Shown here: piece by piece, positions 10,501-25,500 of the stretch
Layout of the letters: each line of letters starts with the position of its first letter
Position numbering within the stretch: the stretch's first letter is position 1
Assembly (NCBI GenBank): GCA_033675265.1
Contig: JAUJYZ010001087.1
Location: 434,001-498,000, forward strand
DNA: 64,000 nucleotides
Reading direction: 5' to 3'
Origin: Actinostola sp. cb2023
Taxonomy: Eukaryota; Cnidaria; Anthozoa; Actiniaria; Actinostolidae
Notes under the pieces: model-generated
Databases searched by the model: none
Seen by the model: the letters and a program-made list of their open reading frames with translations, nothing else
What the model was told of the DNA's origin: nothing
Made by a program: the position numbers and the translations under genes

Positions 10501-13500
10501 GCTTCCTCCGGAAGTGCCCGAGTAATAAATAAATATGCAATATGCAAAATACAAATAGTGCATCTGCGATGTCCAGTTTATGTATGTATTTACGGTATTT
10601 GTATTTGTATGGATATATTTATATGGTACCAAATAAACTATGTCATTATCATTCATGATCCGCTGAGTTTCTGAAATCACAGTAAATTGCAGGACGGAAA
10701 GCATGTTCTGCCGTTCATGTTCATGCAACAAGCGACCAAATGCTGTTTTAATCGCACTAATTAACAATTAGACTATAAGTTCGAGTTTTCTATGACAATA
10801 GTCAACAAGGCACGTAGCGTCGAGTTGAATATTTGAACTCATAGAAAACGAGAACGAGTAGTCTAATTGTTTTAGTAGAAACCAACTAGCATACTACCTT
10901 CGATTTATACCAATATTTATTGGTTTTTCGCTTTGTTTTTGTGCGCTTTCACTACTCATTATCTATCACTCAATAGATTACGTTAGCCAATCAGATTGCA
11001 GGATTCATGATAGTATGCTAGTTGGTTTCTACTAAGATAAATCTACATTTAGTTCAAATAGGTTACACATATAAGAACCTTGGACTGTTGTTTGTTACTG
11101 TTTGTTTTGAGTCATGTTGCCGAATGCAAAACGGAAGGGGGGGGAGGGGGAGGGTCATAAGGGCTGGCCTAAACGTCCAGTGGACGTTAAGCGTCCAGTG
11201 GACGTTAAGCGAGGAAATAAAAGGTGAATATGTCGACGGCCCCTAATGATATAGGAAAATTGTGCATTTTATCGAATAAAACATGGAGTCAGATTGATCG
11301 AAGGACATCGTTTTTGGCCATTTTGTCAAAACATACCACATACTATTATTGGTTTTGTTCTTTAAAGTTATAATTGCCACTTGTAGAGTGCAAAACATAT
11401 GTCCGTGAAACAGTACTAACTAATTAGTACTAAATAGCACTAATGAAACAATAGAAAACAATGGAGATAACACTATTTAGTACTATTTGGTAATAATACT
11501 ATTTCACAGACATATGGTTTGCACTCTATTGCTTGCACTCTATCGCCTACGGCTCGCCAAAATACTGCGTGACTAGTAAAATATCCAGCCATACTACACA
11601 TCAAACTTTCTAATAAGATATATATATTGATATTTTGTAGTGGCCAGAATTTTTGCAAATGACTGTATCATCAGTAGCATTGTACATAATATACATATGA
11701 CCTAGCTATGACCATGCAGACACTAACCTGACACATAGACACAAGTAACCTCTTGAAATGTCCATTAGTATTACTGTAAGTACACCTATGACCAGACACT
11801 AACCTGGCACATAGACACAAGTAACCTCTTGAAATGTCCATTAGTATTACTGTAAGTACACCTATGACCAGACACTAACCTGGCACATAGACACAAGTAA
11901 CCTCTTGAAATGTCCATTAGTATTACTGTAAGTACACCTATGACCAGACACTAACCTGGCACATAGACACAAGTAACCTCTTGAAATGTCCATTAGTATT
12001 ACTGTAAGTACACCTATGACCAGACACTAACCTGGCACATAGACACAAGTAACCTCTTGAAATGTCCACTTGTCTCACTGGAACAGTCTTTCTCAAGATC
12101 ACGCTTGTAGTCTAACAAAGTTAAATAACATTAAATGATACTTGTACCTCAATTCAATTCTTGTTTTGAATTTACGTCATCGTAAAATTTTCTGTGCCTT
12201 ATATTGAGTATGATTGAACAAAAGGTCTTGCAACCAAAAGAGCAGTCAAAATCATGTATCTCAACCAAAGTCTGCGCTATAAGAAGCTTTCAATGCCAAG
12301 ATATGAGCGATCAAATGTGTGCATTATTTAGTGTGAATGTATGGGGCCGCCATCTTGGTGTACAACCCGTAGTACACCAACATGGCGGCCAAAACACCAA
12401 TGATCAAAATCATGGTAATATTACAATCACCTCAGTTTCTCAATAGAAATATTAATCAAATCAAACTTACATACCATTTACGAAGTAAAAAATGTATCAT
12501 TCTCAAGTATGTTAAGGCCTGGTTCAAGCCCAAAAACGAGAAAAAAATGTAAAAAATCATAATGTTATGTCACTTCCTTTTTACCAAACATTACGAAACT
12601 TAGCACAGTCATAGAGTTCGACATCCTTAATTGATTGAAGTCGACAAAATACCAAAAAAACTGAACACGTGTTTAACCACATGACAACAGTCTTTGAAAA
12701 TTTACTTTAAAATGCGGTCGCGGTTTTAAGAACAGTTAAAAAACAAACAATTGCATATGTTGTCAATGCTAGCACTCTACACAACTGCATTTGGAAAACT
12801 TGTCTCTGATTTCTCTTAAGAGAGATATTTACGAAAATAGGTCACGTGACCATTTAGCCAGAATACGTTTTCTCAATTTTCTCGATAACTAAAACTATGG
12901 GACAGGTTTTCCAAACGCTATCTTATTTCAATAGTTGTCCTTAATGTTGTAGCATAAAAACTTTTTCAGCATATCTTAAACTCGCGATCGCATATTTAAA
13001 AAACGAAATTTCACATGCCTAGGTCACGTGACCACTTGACGTCAGTATTTTTAGGACTAAATCATCAAACATCTTGAATATAATCTTATGCCTAAATATC
13101 AATGCCATAGAAATGAATCGTGGGGAATGCAAAAAATAAACGTGATTTTGAGTGATGGCTTCATGAACCAGGCCTTAACATACTTGAGTTTGAAGCAAAT
13201 TTCCCTATGTCATAGTATATAAGGCGAGGTTCTATCCCTTCATTTTCTTCCTTTACGCACTTTATGTACTTCGCAAAAAGTTTCGTTTTTTCAACCTCCT
13301 CGCTAAAGATCTAACAGGAAAATAATGAAGGTATAGAACCTCGTATACTATGACATTTACAAAGTCCTTGGGGTCTCAGCAAAAGAAATATCAGACAAAT
13401 TTCCCTAATTCTCTGACAGTGTTGCATGACAAACATCGAAAGTACACATATTTTTTGTGTGAAGACTGTTCTCATGGATATAAACAATTAAATATCAAAC

Positions 13501-16500
13501 GAACAGTTTTAATTTGTATGATGAAATATTTTAGATTTTAGCTTTTTGATGATGTCATGTGCAAACCAAGAACAGCCACTTTTCAATGTCCAAACAAATT
13601 TGATGTAAATAAAGAAGCAAATGAGCTTCATTTTACGAGATTTATAAAATTGATGACCATGTGACCTTTTTGGGAATCTTGTGATTTGCGTGTATACTAT
13701 GTATATATAGACGTCACAGTGCAGAGTATTACATACACAATTAATCCCTATAATAATCCCTACGTATAATAAAATTCCATGAACAGGACAATGTTCAACA
13801 AATATGATATCATCACCATTCATTAGCCGGCATATTTATACCAGAGAAAATAAGATGTGTCTTAACTAACAACAGAAAAGTATTGTTTACACAAATGGTT
13901 CTCGTCTTTAATTTAAGACATCTCTTATTTGTGCTTACTTTCAGATATACATGTAGGTGGCAATTGAATGCAACCCTTGTGTGCAATGTCAGAACTTTAC
14001 ATATGATAACTGTGCCCTTTTCAATGTAAACATGCACAAATATGCTGCTACTTACATTCAGTGTAACTTCTTTTGATTTCCAAAAGTTCCTACAAATTAA
14101 ATGATTGTACACAAACCTAATTATACAATGTAGATACAGCAGTGTGATGACTGGGATGTGTTGTAATGAACAAACCTAATTACAGATACAGCAGTGTGAT
14201 GACTGGGATGTGTTGTAATGAACAAACCTAATTATAGATACAGCAGTGTGATGACTGGGATGTGTTGTAATGAACAAACCTAATTACAGATACAGCAGTG
14301 TGATGACTGGGATGTGTTGTAATGAACAAACCTAATTATAGATACAGCAGTGTGATGACTGGGATGTGTTGTAATGAACAAACCTAATTACAGATACAGC
14401 AGTGTGATGACTGGGATGTGTTGTAATGAACAAACCTAATTATAGATACAGCAGTGTGATGACTGGGATGTGTTGTAATGAACAAACCTAATTATAGATA
14501 CAGCAGTGTGATGACTGGGATGTGTTGTAATGAACAAACCTAATTACAGATACAGCAGTGTGATGACTGGGATGTGTTGTAATGAACAAACCTAATTACA
14601 GATACAGCAGTGTGATGACTGGGATGTGTTGTAATGAACAAACCTAATTACAGATACAGCAGTGTGATGACTGGGATGTGTTGTAATGAACAAACCTAAT
14701 TACAGATACAGCAGTGTGATGACTGGGATGTGTTGTAATGAACAAACCTAATTATAGATACAGCAGTGTGATGACTGGGATGTGTTGTAATGAACAAACC
14801 TAATTATAGATACAGCAGTGTGATGACTGGGATGTGTTGTAATGAACAAACCTAATTATAGATACAGCAGTGTGATGACTGGGATGTGTTGTAATGAACA
14901 AACCTAATTATAGATACAGCAGTGTGATGACTGGGATGTGTTGTAATGAACAAACCTAATTACAGATACAGCAGTGTGATGACTGGGATGTGTTGTAATG
15001 AACAAACCTAATTATAGATACAGCAGTGTGATGACTGGGATGTGTTGTAATGAACAAACCTAATTATAGATACAGCAGTGTGATGACTGGGATGTGTTGT
15101 AATGAACAAACCTAATTATAGATACAGCAGTGTGATGACTGGGATGTGTTGTAATGAACAAACCTAATTATAGATACAGCAGTGTGATGACTGGGATGTG
15201 TTGTAATGAACAAACCTAATTATAGATACAGCAGTGTGATGACTGGGATGTGTTGTAATGAACAAACCTAATTATAGATACAGCAGTGTGATGACTGGGA
15301 TGTGTTGTAATGAACAAACCTAATTACAGATACAGCAGTGTGATGACTGGGATGTGTTGTAATGAACAAACCTAATTATAGATACAGCAGTGTGATGACT
15401 GGGATGTGTTGTAATGAACAAACCTAATTATAGATACAGCAGTGTGATGACTGGGATGTGTTGTAATGAACAAACCTAATTACAGATACAGCAGTGTGAT
15501 GACTGGGATGTGTTGTAATGAACAAACCTAATTACAGATACAGCAGTGTGATGACTGGGATGTGTTGTAATGAACAAACCTAATTACAGATACAGCAGTG
15601 TGATGACTGGGATGTGTTGTAATGAACAAACCTAATTACAGATACAGCAGTGTGATGACTGGGATGTGTTGTAATGAACAAACCTAATTATAGATACAGC
15701 AGTGTGATGACTGGGATGTGTTGTAATGAACAAACCTAATTATAGATACAGCAGTGTGATGACTGGGATGTGTTGTAATGAACAAACCTAATTATAGATA
15801 CAGCAGTGTGATGACTGGGATGTGTTGTAATGAACAAACCTAATTATAGATACAGCAGTGTGATGACTGGGATGTGTTGTAATGAACAAACCTAATTACA
15901 GATACAGCAGTGTGATGACTGGGATGTGTTGTAATGAACAAACCTAACAAGACGCTCAATGAGCGTTCACTCGGGCATTGTGAAAAGGAAAATGTCAGTT
16001 GTTCGAGGAAGTACTTGAAAATGAATGCCAGTTGGTTGAAAAACAAGGACAATGTCAGCTGCGCGAGGAGAGACCTGACAATGACTGACAGTTGCGTGAC
16101 GAGGGAGACTATGTATATACATGTATGTGTCGAGTTCATTTGATTTGCCTTTGAGTTCATTTGATTACCTTTTGACTTTGAGTTCAATTGATTTGATTTT
16201 GATGAGTTTGTGTAAAGGCCCCCTCTCTAGCTTCAGATCCCGAAACGTCGAGTTTGGAATCGAGTTCGGGTTCGAGTTACGGTTCGAACGTCGAATAAAA
16301 CAAGGACATCTTCTTCAATACAATATAATTTCTCTGACGTCATGACAATCAGTGACAGTTGAGTGACGAGGGAGACTATTAGTCCGGTGAGTACGAACAT
16401 GATACGTCTTGAGGTTGCATAGGTCAGATGGTTCCGATAACGGCCTCGCGTTTGTTTAAAAAAATATATATTTTAAGCGAGCTTCTAGTCCTTTTACCAC

Positions 16501-19500
16501 TTCTAGTCATTGAACGATGAACTAGAATCCTGACCTTTTAATAGCTTGAAGATCTACAGCTGCTTTCAAAACTAAGATTCATAATCTACTTGAGTCCTGT
16601 GTCTCCTTTATCTTTTCAAATCTGCGGAGTAATCTTGAAACTCCGGATACGATTAAATACGTCGCATACTCGTCATTTTGAAGCCGAACAAAACTACTAC
16701 TACTACTACTACTACCGAAATCCGCATTTTCTAACTCGGGCGGCCTGCGGCCTGGGCCCGAGTAATTATAGATACAGCAGTGTGATGACTGGGATGTGTT
16801 GTAATGAACAAACCTAATTATAGATACAGCAGTGTGATGACTGGGATGTGTTGTAATGAACAAACCTAATTATAGATACAGCAGTGTGATGACTGGGATG
16901 TGTTGTAATGAACAAACCTAATTACAGATACAGCAGTGTGATGACTGGGATGTGTTGTAATGAACAAACCTAATTACAGATACAGCAGTGTGATGACTGG
17001 GATGTGTTGTAATGAACAAACCTAATTACAGATACAGCAGTGTGATGACTGGGATGTGTTGTAATGAACAAACCTAATTATAGATACAGCAGTGTGATGA
17101 CTGGGATGTGTTGTAATGAACAAACCTAATTATAGATACAGCAGTGTGATGACTGGGATGTGTTGTAATGAACCCAAAGGAGGAGGATAAGAAATTAACA
17201 ATTATTCCAACAAATACTTTTAAGTTAAAACTATTTGGAACTTGTGTAGCCAGGATTGGATTTAATTAGTAAAACTTAATGAACTAACACCGGTCCATAT
17301 TATTCCGACTTGTACATTTAAATCCGACCTTTGGGGTCAGGATACTAATGATTAGGGCTTTTCCGCTGAAACCGATAACGGTTGGGTATTCACGCAAGGA
17401 TGTCCTAATGACTAGGTAATCCAGGGGATTGTCACTACCGATTCACCCAATGATCAGGGGAATTGACTGTAAAGACCTTTCCATAAGCTAAACGATTGCA
17501 AATTTCCTTACAGATAGGGTAATAAACAAATGAAAAACTGGTCACGGTACTGAAAGTAAATAGAGAAAGAATTACTGTATAAGTGAATTCTCGAGTGTAA
17601 CGATGATTACGAGGCCTTACCCAAACTGTTATTGAGCGTCTTCCACGATAGTCGGCAACCAAAAGTCGGCATCCAAATTACAATTTCCACCAGATCTAGA
17701 AGTCTCTTGCCTCTATTCTTCTTGCACATTGTGAAATTAAAACAGTCTAACTTCTTAAATTATTTTCTTAGACGCAATTTGACGAGCGTCTTCTAAACTG
17801 TGACATAATGTTCGTGCTTCACCGGCGTGCATGGCGAAACATTGATCTGATTGATTCTGTAAACCAGCATTACGAACTTTACCAAAAAAAACAGTTTTAT
17901 TTCCTTCAAGTTGAATACGATTGAGAGAGAATTTCTCAAAACGTTTTTGACATGTTTTGAAAGCTCCTTTGGCTTTGGTAGTTGATAGTCTAACCTTATC
18001 GTCTGATCAAAACTGTCAATCAGCGAACGCCTGGCTATATTATCGTATGTCAAAAAATATATACCTCTCGTTAATGGCAGACGAGAGCGATCCAAAAAGA
18101 AAAGCAAACAGGACAGTCTAGTTTATTCTTGTAAATCCAGAGTATTGCTACATAAAAACGTGATGCTACATCAAGTTCAAATAATTCTAACTATTTTCTG
18201 AAGATCGATATCAAACACCGATAACAGGTTTGATGACCCCAACTCGAGTAGGTAATATATTCTACTCTCTGTAGAGACTGATATCTTGAAATTCTAAATT
18301 AAACGGCATTTAGAAATAGTAAGTCTTTAAAAAAATGTCAATGTGGTATTCTCCCTTCGTTTGGGGTATGTACCTCTCTGCTCACATATCCGTTCCCATT
18401 TCTGATCAGACAAGACCTTGGCTAAACATTCAAGTACTTCATGTAGCCCTTTTGATTAGGGATTATTCACTGCCAGCCCTTTTGATTGGGGATTATTCAC
18501 TGCCAGTCCTTTTGATTGGGGATTTTTTGCTCGATATCCGGTCCCTGATCTTAGTCCGTAGTTACTAAAACCCGGAACCAGCCACAACGACCCACAACGA
18601 CCCACAATGACCCACGACGATCCACAACGACCCACCAGTGATACCAAATAACGATACAAAATCTCAAAAGTAAACAAGACCAAAATTCCACTCGCCGAAT
18701 CGCCATTTGAACTCCAGTTACCGGTTTTACAAGTAGTTTCTTTGAGATGTGCTCATTCGGCGATAAAGCCGTACTTATTTCTTATAAGCTTACTGAATAA
18801 AAATACGAGATTCTGTTTAAAGAATTTCATAAAAATTATATCCACGATTTGTGCTGATCTCGGGTTCTGTGTCGGTTCTGTGGCTAAAATGAAAACAATC
18901 AGGCGTTCCGCTACTGACATTTTGACATGTGAATGGGAGACAACTGCATGAGACGACTTCGTTTATCCCTCGTGCAGTGGGAATAACATTCCGTAGTCAT
19001 GGATGCATGATCAAGGTAAACCTGTTGTTGTTTGAGAATAAATACATTATTATATCATCACTAAAATCATTGGTACCGAAAATAATTTCATTTTGTGTGT
19101 GTCTGATTTGACCATTACACTTTATCAAGTAATTTTTGTTTCACGGGTTAAGTAAAATAACTCTATTAGCATTAAAAACGTAATGTTTTCTTACCTTAAG
19201 ATCATCCATGACTACGGACTGAACTATTCCCACTGCATGAGGGATAAACGAAGTTGTCTCATGCAGTTGTCTCACATTCACATACTGTATGTCAAAATGT
19301 CAGTAGCGGAACGCCTGATTGTTTTCATTTTAGCCACAGAACCGACACATAGAACCCGAGATCAGCACAAATCGTGGATATAATTTTTATGAAATTCTTT
19401 AAACAGAATCTCGTATTTTTATTCAGTATAAGAAATAAGTACGGCTTTATCGCCGAATGAGCACATCTCAAAGAAACTACTTGTAAAACCGGTAACTGGA

Positions 19501-22500
19501 GTTCAAATGGCGATTCGGCGAGTGGAATTTTGGTCTTGTTTACTTTTGAGATTTTGTATCGTTATTTGGTATCACTGGTGGGTCGTTGTGGATCGTTGTG
19601 GGTCGTTGTGTGGATCGTTGTGGGTCGTTGTGGGTCGTTGTGGATCGTTGTGGGTCGTTGTGGGTCGTTGTGGGTCGTTGTGGCTGGTTCCGGGTTTTAG
19701 TAACTACGGATCTCAGTCTCTGATCAGATGTATCACAAGACCTTGGCTACCACGTAGCCCTTTTGATTAGGGATTTTTCACTGCCAGCCCTTTTGATTGG
19801 GACTATTGGGGCTGGTGAGATCGTTAAAATACAACCGATATATAACATTTTCTTTAAATATTTTGGGTCTGTTTGAGAAAACACGATACGATATCAAAGT
19901 CTTAGTAGTTACATAAAATTGTACGCTTCATCAGAATCGGCGTATGTTCAAGCGTAAATTAGTCCGCAGAGTTGAAGCTTAGTTTCAATTTTCCATTCTT
20001 GTTTCTATTTGTTTCTATCACAGACTTTTATACAGTACCGCTTAACGCGGAACGACAAGCCAGTAAAGTGTACTTAAAAGTGGACAAGTTTTGACTTAGT
20101 ATTAATCAGTTTGTTATTGCCATAAATTCCAACAACTTACAGAGAGATTTGAAAGCGTAAAGCAAGAGACGCTAATTATAACGAACGTATTTTGACTCGT
20201 TAATAAAGTCTCTCAACTAGAGAACATTTGTTGATCGAAAATATCACTATGAATTCGGTTCTAGACCGTTCTAGACTACTAGAAAAATTGTGTTTCAAGC
20301 ATAATGAACAGAAGGTGATAAAAGTTCGCACCTCGGACAGTTATTCACTTGTCGATTTCATAGATGGAGGTCTCACTGGAGAGTTAAACATATTAGCCTT
20401 GAGTTCATAAAAGATTGAACTTATATACATGTATCTCATATCCAAAGTCATATTTGGAATACGATTGAAGTTGATTATAGGCCAGAAGCGGAAGAATGTA
20501 ACTGAAGAAATACAGATTGTGTGAACATTGTGTAATTAGACTAATTACCGTCTCGACAACATCGGAATCACGAATATTTTATTTCCAAGTGAGTGAGACC
20601 CCAACAGGTCTACAATATATGATAACAAGGGTTTTTAGTAATACTTGAAGCAACTAAGAAGAGAGCATTTATATCAAGATAAAGCGGCCGTGTAAAGTTC
20701 AAAACAATATCATCAAGTATAAAAACAAGTCCGCGCCACACTGCATTTGTCTGCCACGTAATCAGTCCCGATTCTCCGATTCTCGGGAACTTACTAACGG
20801 TACGGTACTGTATCAAATCTAGATTCGAAAAGATTATGCATGAACTAGAAGAGTTAGAGCCGGATAGTGTTGTTTTTCGTAAGTATCCAGAGTGCAATTT
20901 CCGAAGATTGACCGTTCGCGTGCACGCCGGTGAAGCACGAACATTATGTCGCAGTTTAGAAGACGCTCGTCAAATTGCGTCTAAGAAAATAATTTTAGAA
21001 GTTAGACCGTTTTAATTTCACATTGTGCAAGAAGAATAGAGGCAAAAAACTTGCCGACTATCAGTGGAAGACGCTCCATAACAGTTTGGGTAAGTCCTCG
21101 TAATCATGGTTTTTAAAATTATTAAAGTTATTAAAATACACTCGAGAATTCACTTATACAGTAATTCTTTCTCTATTTACTTTCAGTACCGTGACCAGTT
21201 TTTCATTTGTTTATTACCCTATCTGTAAGGAAATTTGCAATCGTTTAGCTTATGGAAAGGTCTTTACAGTCAATTCCCCTGATCATTGGGTGAATCGGTA
21301 GTGACAATCCCCTGGATTACCTAGTCATTAGGACATCCTCGCTTGAATACCCAACCGTTATCGGTTTCAGCGGAAAAGCCCTAACCATTAGTATCCTGAC
21401 CCCAAAGGTCGGATTTAAATGTACAAGTCGGAATAATATGGACCGGTGTTAACTATGAATAAGTCAATGTGTCACCTTGTTTGTTCTGGTGCACATAATA
21501 TCAATGAGAGTTTCTTCATCCGTACCAGCACCCTGTTTGTTAAAACAAAAATACTCAATTGGTGTAGCAGGCATTTTTTTTAAATATGACCACATACACT
21601 GCCTTACTAGACATGTACTATAACCTACAGTACCCTAATGTAGCATCATACAAAACACATGACCACATACACTGCCTTACTAGACATGTACTATAACCTA
21701 CAGTACCCTAATGTAGCATCATACAAAACACATGACCACATACACTGCCTTACTAGACATGTACTATAACCTACAGTACGCTAATAACATACAAAGCATA
21801 TTAACTTACTCTCATGCCTCTTCTAAGACATTTAGCATCATACAAAGAAGATGGTTCCAACAAAGCAAGAAGGCAGTCTTCAAGGTTTCCACTTAATTCT
21901 GATTTCAAGTCGTTCATCAGGTCTTTACCAAACATAGTTTTGTACCTCTTTCTTATCTCTACACGCTGTGCATTGGATCTTTGTGCAATGATGTCTATCA
22001 ACTGTTGTTCATTGGTACCTATGACGTTAAATAATTTGATTGACAGGTGATGTTTACATTGTTTCTGGGTATTGTTGTGGTCAAGTTCCATTGTTGACAT
22101 GTTTACTTACCTTTGTCGAGATGATTATTACATTTGTGCCCTCTACATTATGTATGTAGAAAAGGTACCCATTCCTCTCCTTGCAGTATAAACTACATGA
22201 TTGTATGTATGTAGAAAAGGTACCCATTCCTCTCCTTGCAGTATAAACTACATGATTGTATGTATGTAGAAAAGGTACCCATTCCTCTCCTTGCAGTATA
22301 AACTACATGATTGTATGTATGTAGAAAAGGTACCCATTCCTCTCCTTGCAGTATAAACTACATGATTGTATGTATGTAGAAAAGGTACCCATTCCTCTCC
22401 TTGCAGTATAAACTACATGATTGTATGTATGTAGAAAAGGTACCCATTCCTCTCCTTGCAGTATAAACTACATGATTGTATGTATGTAGAAAAGGTACCC

Positions 22501-25500
22501 ATTCCTCTCCTTGCAGTATAAACTACATGATTGTATGTATGTAGAAAAGGTACCCATTCCTCTCCTTGCAGTATAAACTACATGATTGTATGTATGTAGA
22601 AAAGGTACCCATTCCTCTCCTTGCAGTATAAACTACATGATTGTATGTATGTAGAAAAGGTACCCATTCCTCTCCTTGCAGTATAAACTACATGATTGTA
22701 TGTATGTAGAAAAGGTACCCATTCCTCTCCTTGCAGTATAAACTACATGATTGTATGTATGTAGAAAAGGTACCCATTCCTCTCCTTGCAGTATAAACTA
22801 CATGATTGTATGTATGTAGAAAAGGTACCCATTCCTCTCCTTGCAGTATAAACTACATGATTGTATGTATGTAGAAAAGGTACCCATTCCTCTCCTTGCA
22901 GTATAAACTACATGATTGTATGTATGTAGAAAAGGTACCCATTCCTCTCCTTGCAGTATAAACTACATGATTGTATGTATGTAGAAAAGGTACCCATTCC
23001 TCTCCTTGCAGTATAAACTACATGATTGTATGTATGTAGAAAAGGTACCCATTCCTCTCCTTGCAGTATAAACTACATGATTGTATGTATGTAGAAAAGG
23101 TACCCATTCCTCTCCTTGCAGTATAAACTACATGATTGTATGTATGTAGAAAAGGTACCCATTCCTCTCCTTGCAGTATAAACTACATGATTGTATGTAT
23201 GTAGAAAAGGTACCCATTCCTCTCCTTGCAGTATAAACTACATGATTGTATGTATGTAGAAAAGGTACCCATTCCTCTCCTTGCAGTATAAACTACATGA
23301 TTGTATGTATGTAGAAAAGGTACCCATTCCTCTCCTTGCAGTATAAACTACATGATTGTATGTATGTAGAAAAGGTACCCATTCCTCTCCTTGCAGTATA
23401 AACTACATGATTGTATGTATGTAGAAAAGGTACCCATTCCTCTCCTTGCAGTATAAACTACATGATTGTATGTATGTAGAAAAGGTACCCATTCCTCTCC
23501 TTGCAGTATAAACTACATGATTGTATGTATGTAGAAAAGGTACCCATTCCTCTCCTTGCAGTATAAACTACATGATTGTATGTATGTAGAAAAGGTACCC
23601 ATTCCTCTCCTTGCAGTATAAACTACATGATTGTATGTATGTAGAAAAGGTACCTTACCCATTCCTCTCATTGCTTTTCTGAGCAATTCACAATCAGCTT
23701 CAGCATCAAATGGTGCAATAGGCTTAACAGTAGGCTGTCCATATCTCTAGATAAATGAGGATGTCATAATTTAAAACACTAGTGCTTGCAGCTCAAACAT
23801 CTCTGTACTTAGGTCTTATTAACCGAGTGGGAGGTCTGTACAGGAAAATCTTGACTGAGGTCATGAAAGTACAGACCGAGCGCAGTGAGGTCTGTACCAC
23901 GACCGAGGTCAAGATTTTCCTGTACAGACCGACCAAACTCGGTTAATAAGAGTTTTATTATAAAATTATGACCATTTAAGTAAACTAAAAATTAACTCAT
24001 TTTATTTGCATCTTACAAGCCTTACACTAGAATGGCTTCCCAGTATTTTTACTACATAACTTGTTTGAAAACTGGTTTGACAAGAAAGTGTGTGAAGCGA
24101 GGTATTTCTAGCTCGATGATGAATAACTAATTAAAACAATCTTAAAATCGAACATTTCCTCGACTTTGGTGTTGAAAACATTGCGATACACCGAGGAACT
24201 ATGGATTTTTGATAAAAATGAACAAGAATGGTGAAGAAAATGGCAAGAAAGTTGAGGATTCTGTTGTGTTTTTGAATAAAATTGTAGTTGAAGCAGTGCG
24301 CGTGCTACTGTCGCTATCATCACGTCGCCATCGAGCACGCGCTGGGTTTGTTTTCTTCAGAATTTTGGTGTTTTTCAGTGAAATACTCCGTTTTGCTTAA
24401 TGTTTTTCATATATATTATTAGGAGTGAAATTTGAGCTCTTTAAAAACCCACGAGTTCACATTTCTTCCAAATTTCACTCAAAACCATATGATAGAAACA
24501 ATGTTTACAGGTGCAATGTTTACAAGATGCATGTGCAGACCGGTTATTACGGGAGAATCTAGACCGGTCCGAGAAAGAATCTAACCAATCAAATTGCTTG
24601 ATTTGCTAGATACCAGGCTTCGAGATACTCGGTCATTTAATAAATGTATATTACATACCTGGCTTATTGACATTGAAGCCAACTGAGAACTTGGTGGTGC
24701 AGAACCACCCTGAAAACAACACATACAAAACACTCTCATAGACTATCAGTCTAATGTTTTGATTGACTGTGTGGTGAGTGTTGTACTCTAATGTTTTGAT
24801 TGACTGTGTGGTGAGTGTTGTACTCTAGTGTTTTGATTGACTGTGTGGTGAGTGTTGTACTCTAGTGTTTTGATTGACTGTGTGGTGAGTGTTGTACTCT
24901 AATGTTTTGATTGACTGTGTGGTGAGTGTTGTACTCTAGTGTTTTGATTGACTGTGTGGTGAGTGTTGTACTCTAATGTTTTGATTGACTGTGTGGTGTG
25001 TTGTACTCTAGTGTTTTGATTGACTGTGTGGTGAGTGTTGTACTCTAATGTTTTGATTGACTGTGTGGTGTGTGTTGTACTCTAGTGTTTTGATTGACTG
25101 TTTGATTGTACTCTAATGTTGATTGACTGTGTGGTGTGTTGTACTCTAATGTTTTGATTGACTGTGTGGTGAGTGTTTTGTGACTCTACTCTAGTGTTTT
25201 GATTGACTGTGTGGTGTGTTGTACTCTAGTGTTTTGATTGACTGTGTGGTGTGTTGTACTCTAGTGTTTTGATTGACTGTGTGGTGTGTTGTACTCTAGT
25301 GTTTTGATTGACTGTGTGGTGAGTGTTGTACTCTAATGTTTTGATTGACTGTGTGGTGAGTGTTGTACTCTAATGTTTTGATTGACTGTGTGGTGTGTTG
25401 TACTCTAATGTTTTGATTGACTGTGTGGTGTGTTGTACTCTAATGTTTTGATGGACTGTGTGGTGTGTTGCACTCTAATGTTTTGATTGACTGTGTGGTG

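Larger units (their letters stand above)
7806..11665. mobile_element. TA-flanked element with CAGT termini, holding nested insertions
   Basis: The termini CAGTCATTTGCAAA...TTCTGGCCACCAC are inverted at the right end (GTGGCCAGAATTTTTGC ... GACTG) with TA on both sides, as for Tc1/mariner-type elements. The same TIR bounds the 584-bp element at 28899-29482. The 3.9-kb length comes from later insertions (7918-8702, about 9674-10517 and others). No transposase frame remains. Confidence 0.7.

Noticed and set aside
10240..10767. 144- and 168-codon ORFs on opposite strands
   Set aside because: They overlap each other and a repeat copy shared with 4040-4083. Composition is repeat-like and no domain is seen.
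14110..17172. CRISPR-like look of regularly spaced repeats
   Set aside because: The whole 52-bp unit is repeated with no unique spacers, there are no cas genes, and the setting is a eukaryotic intron. It is a minisatellite. The same applies to the other arrays.
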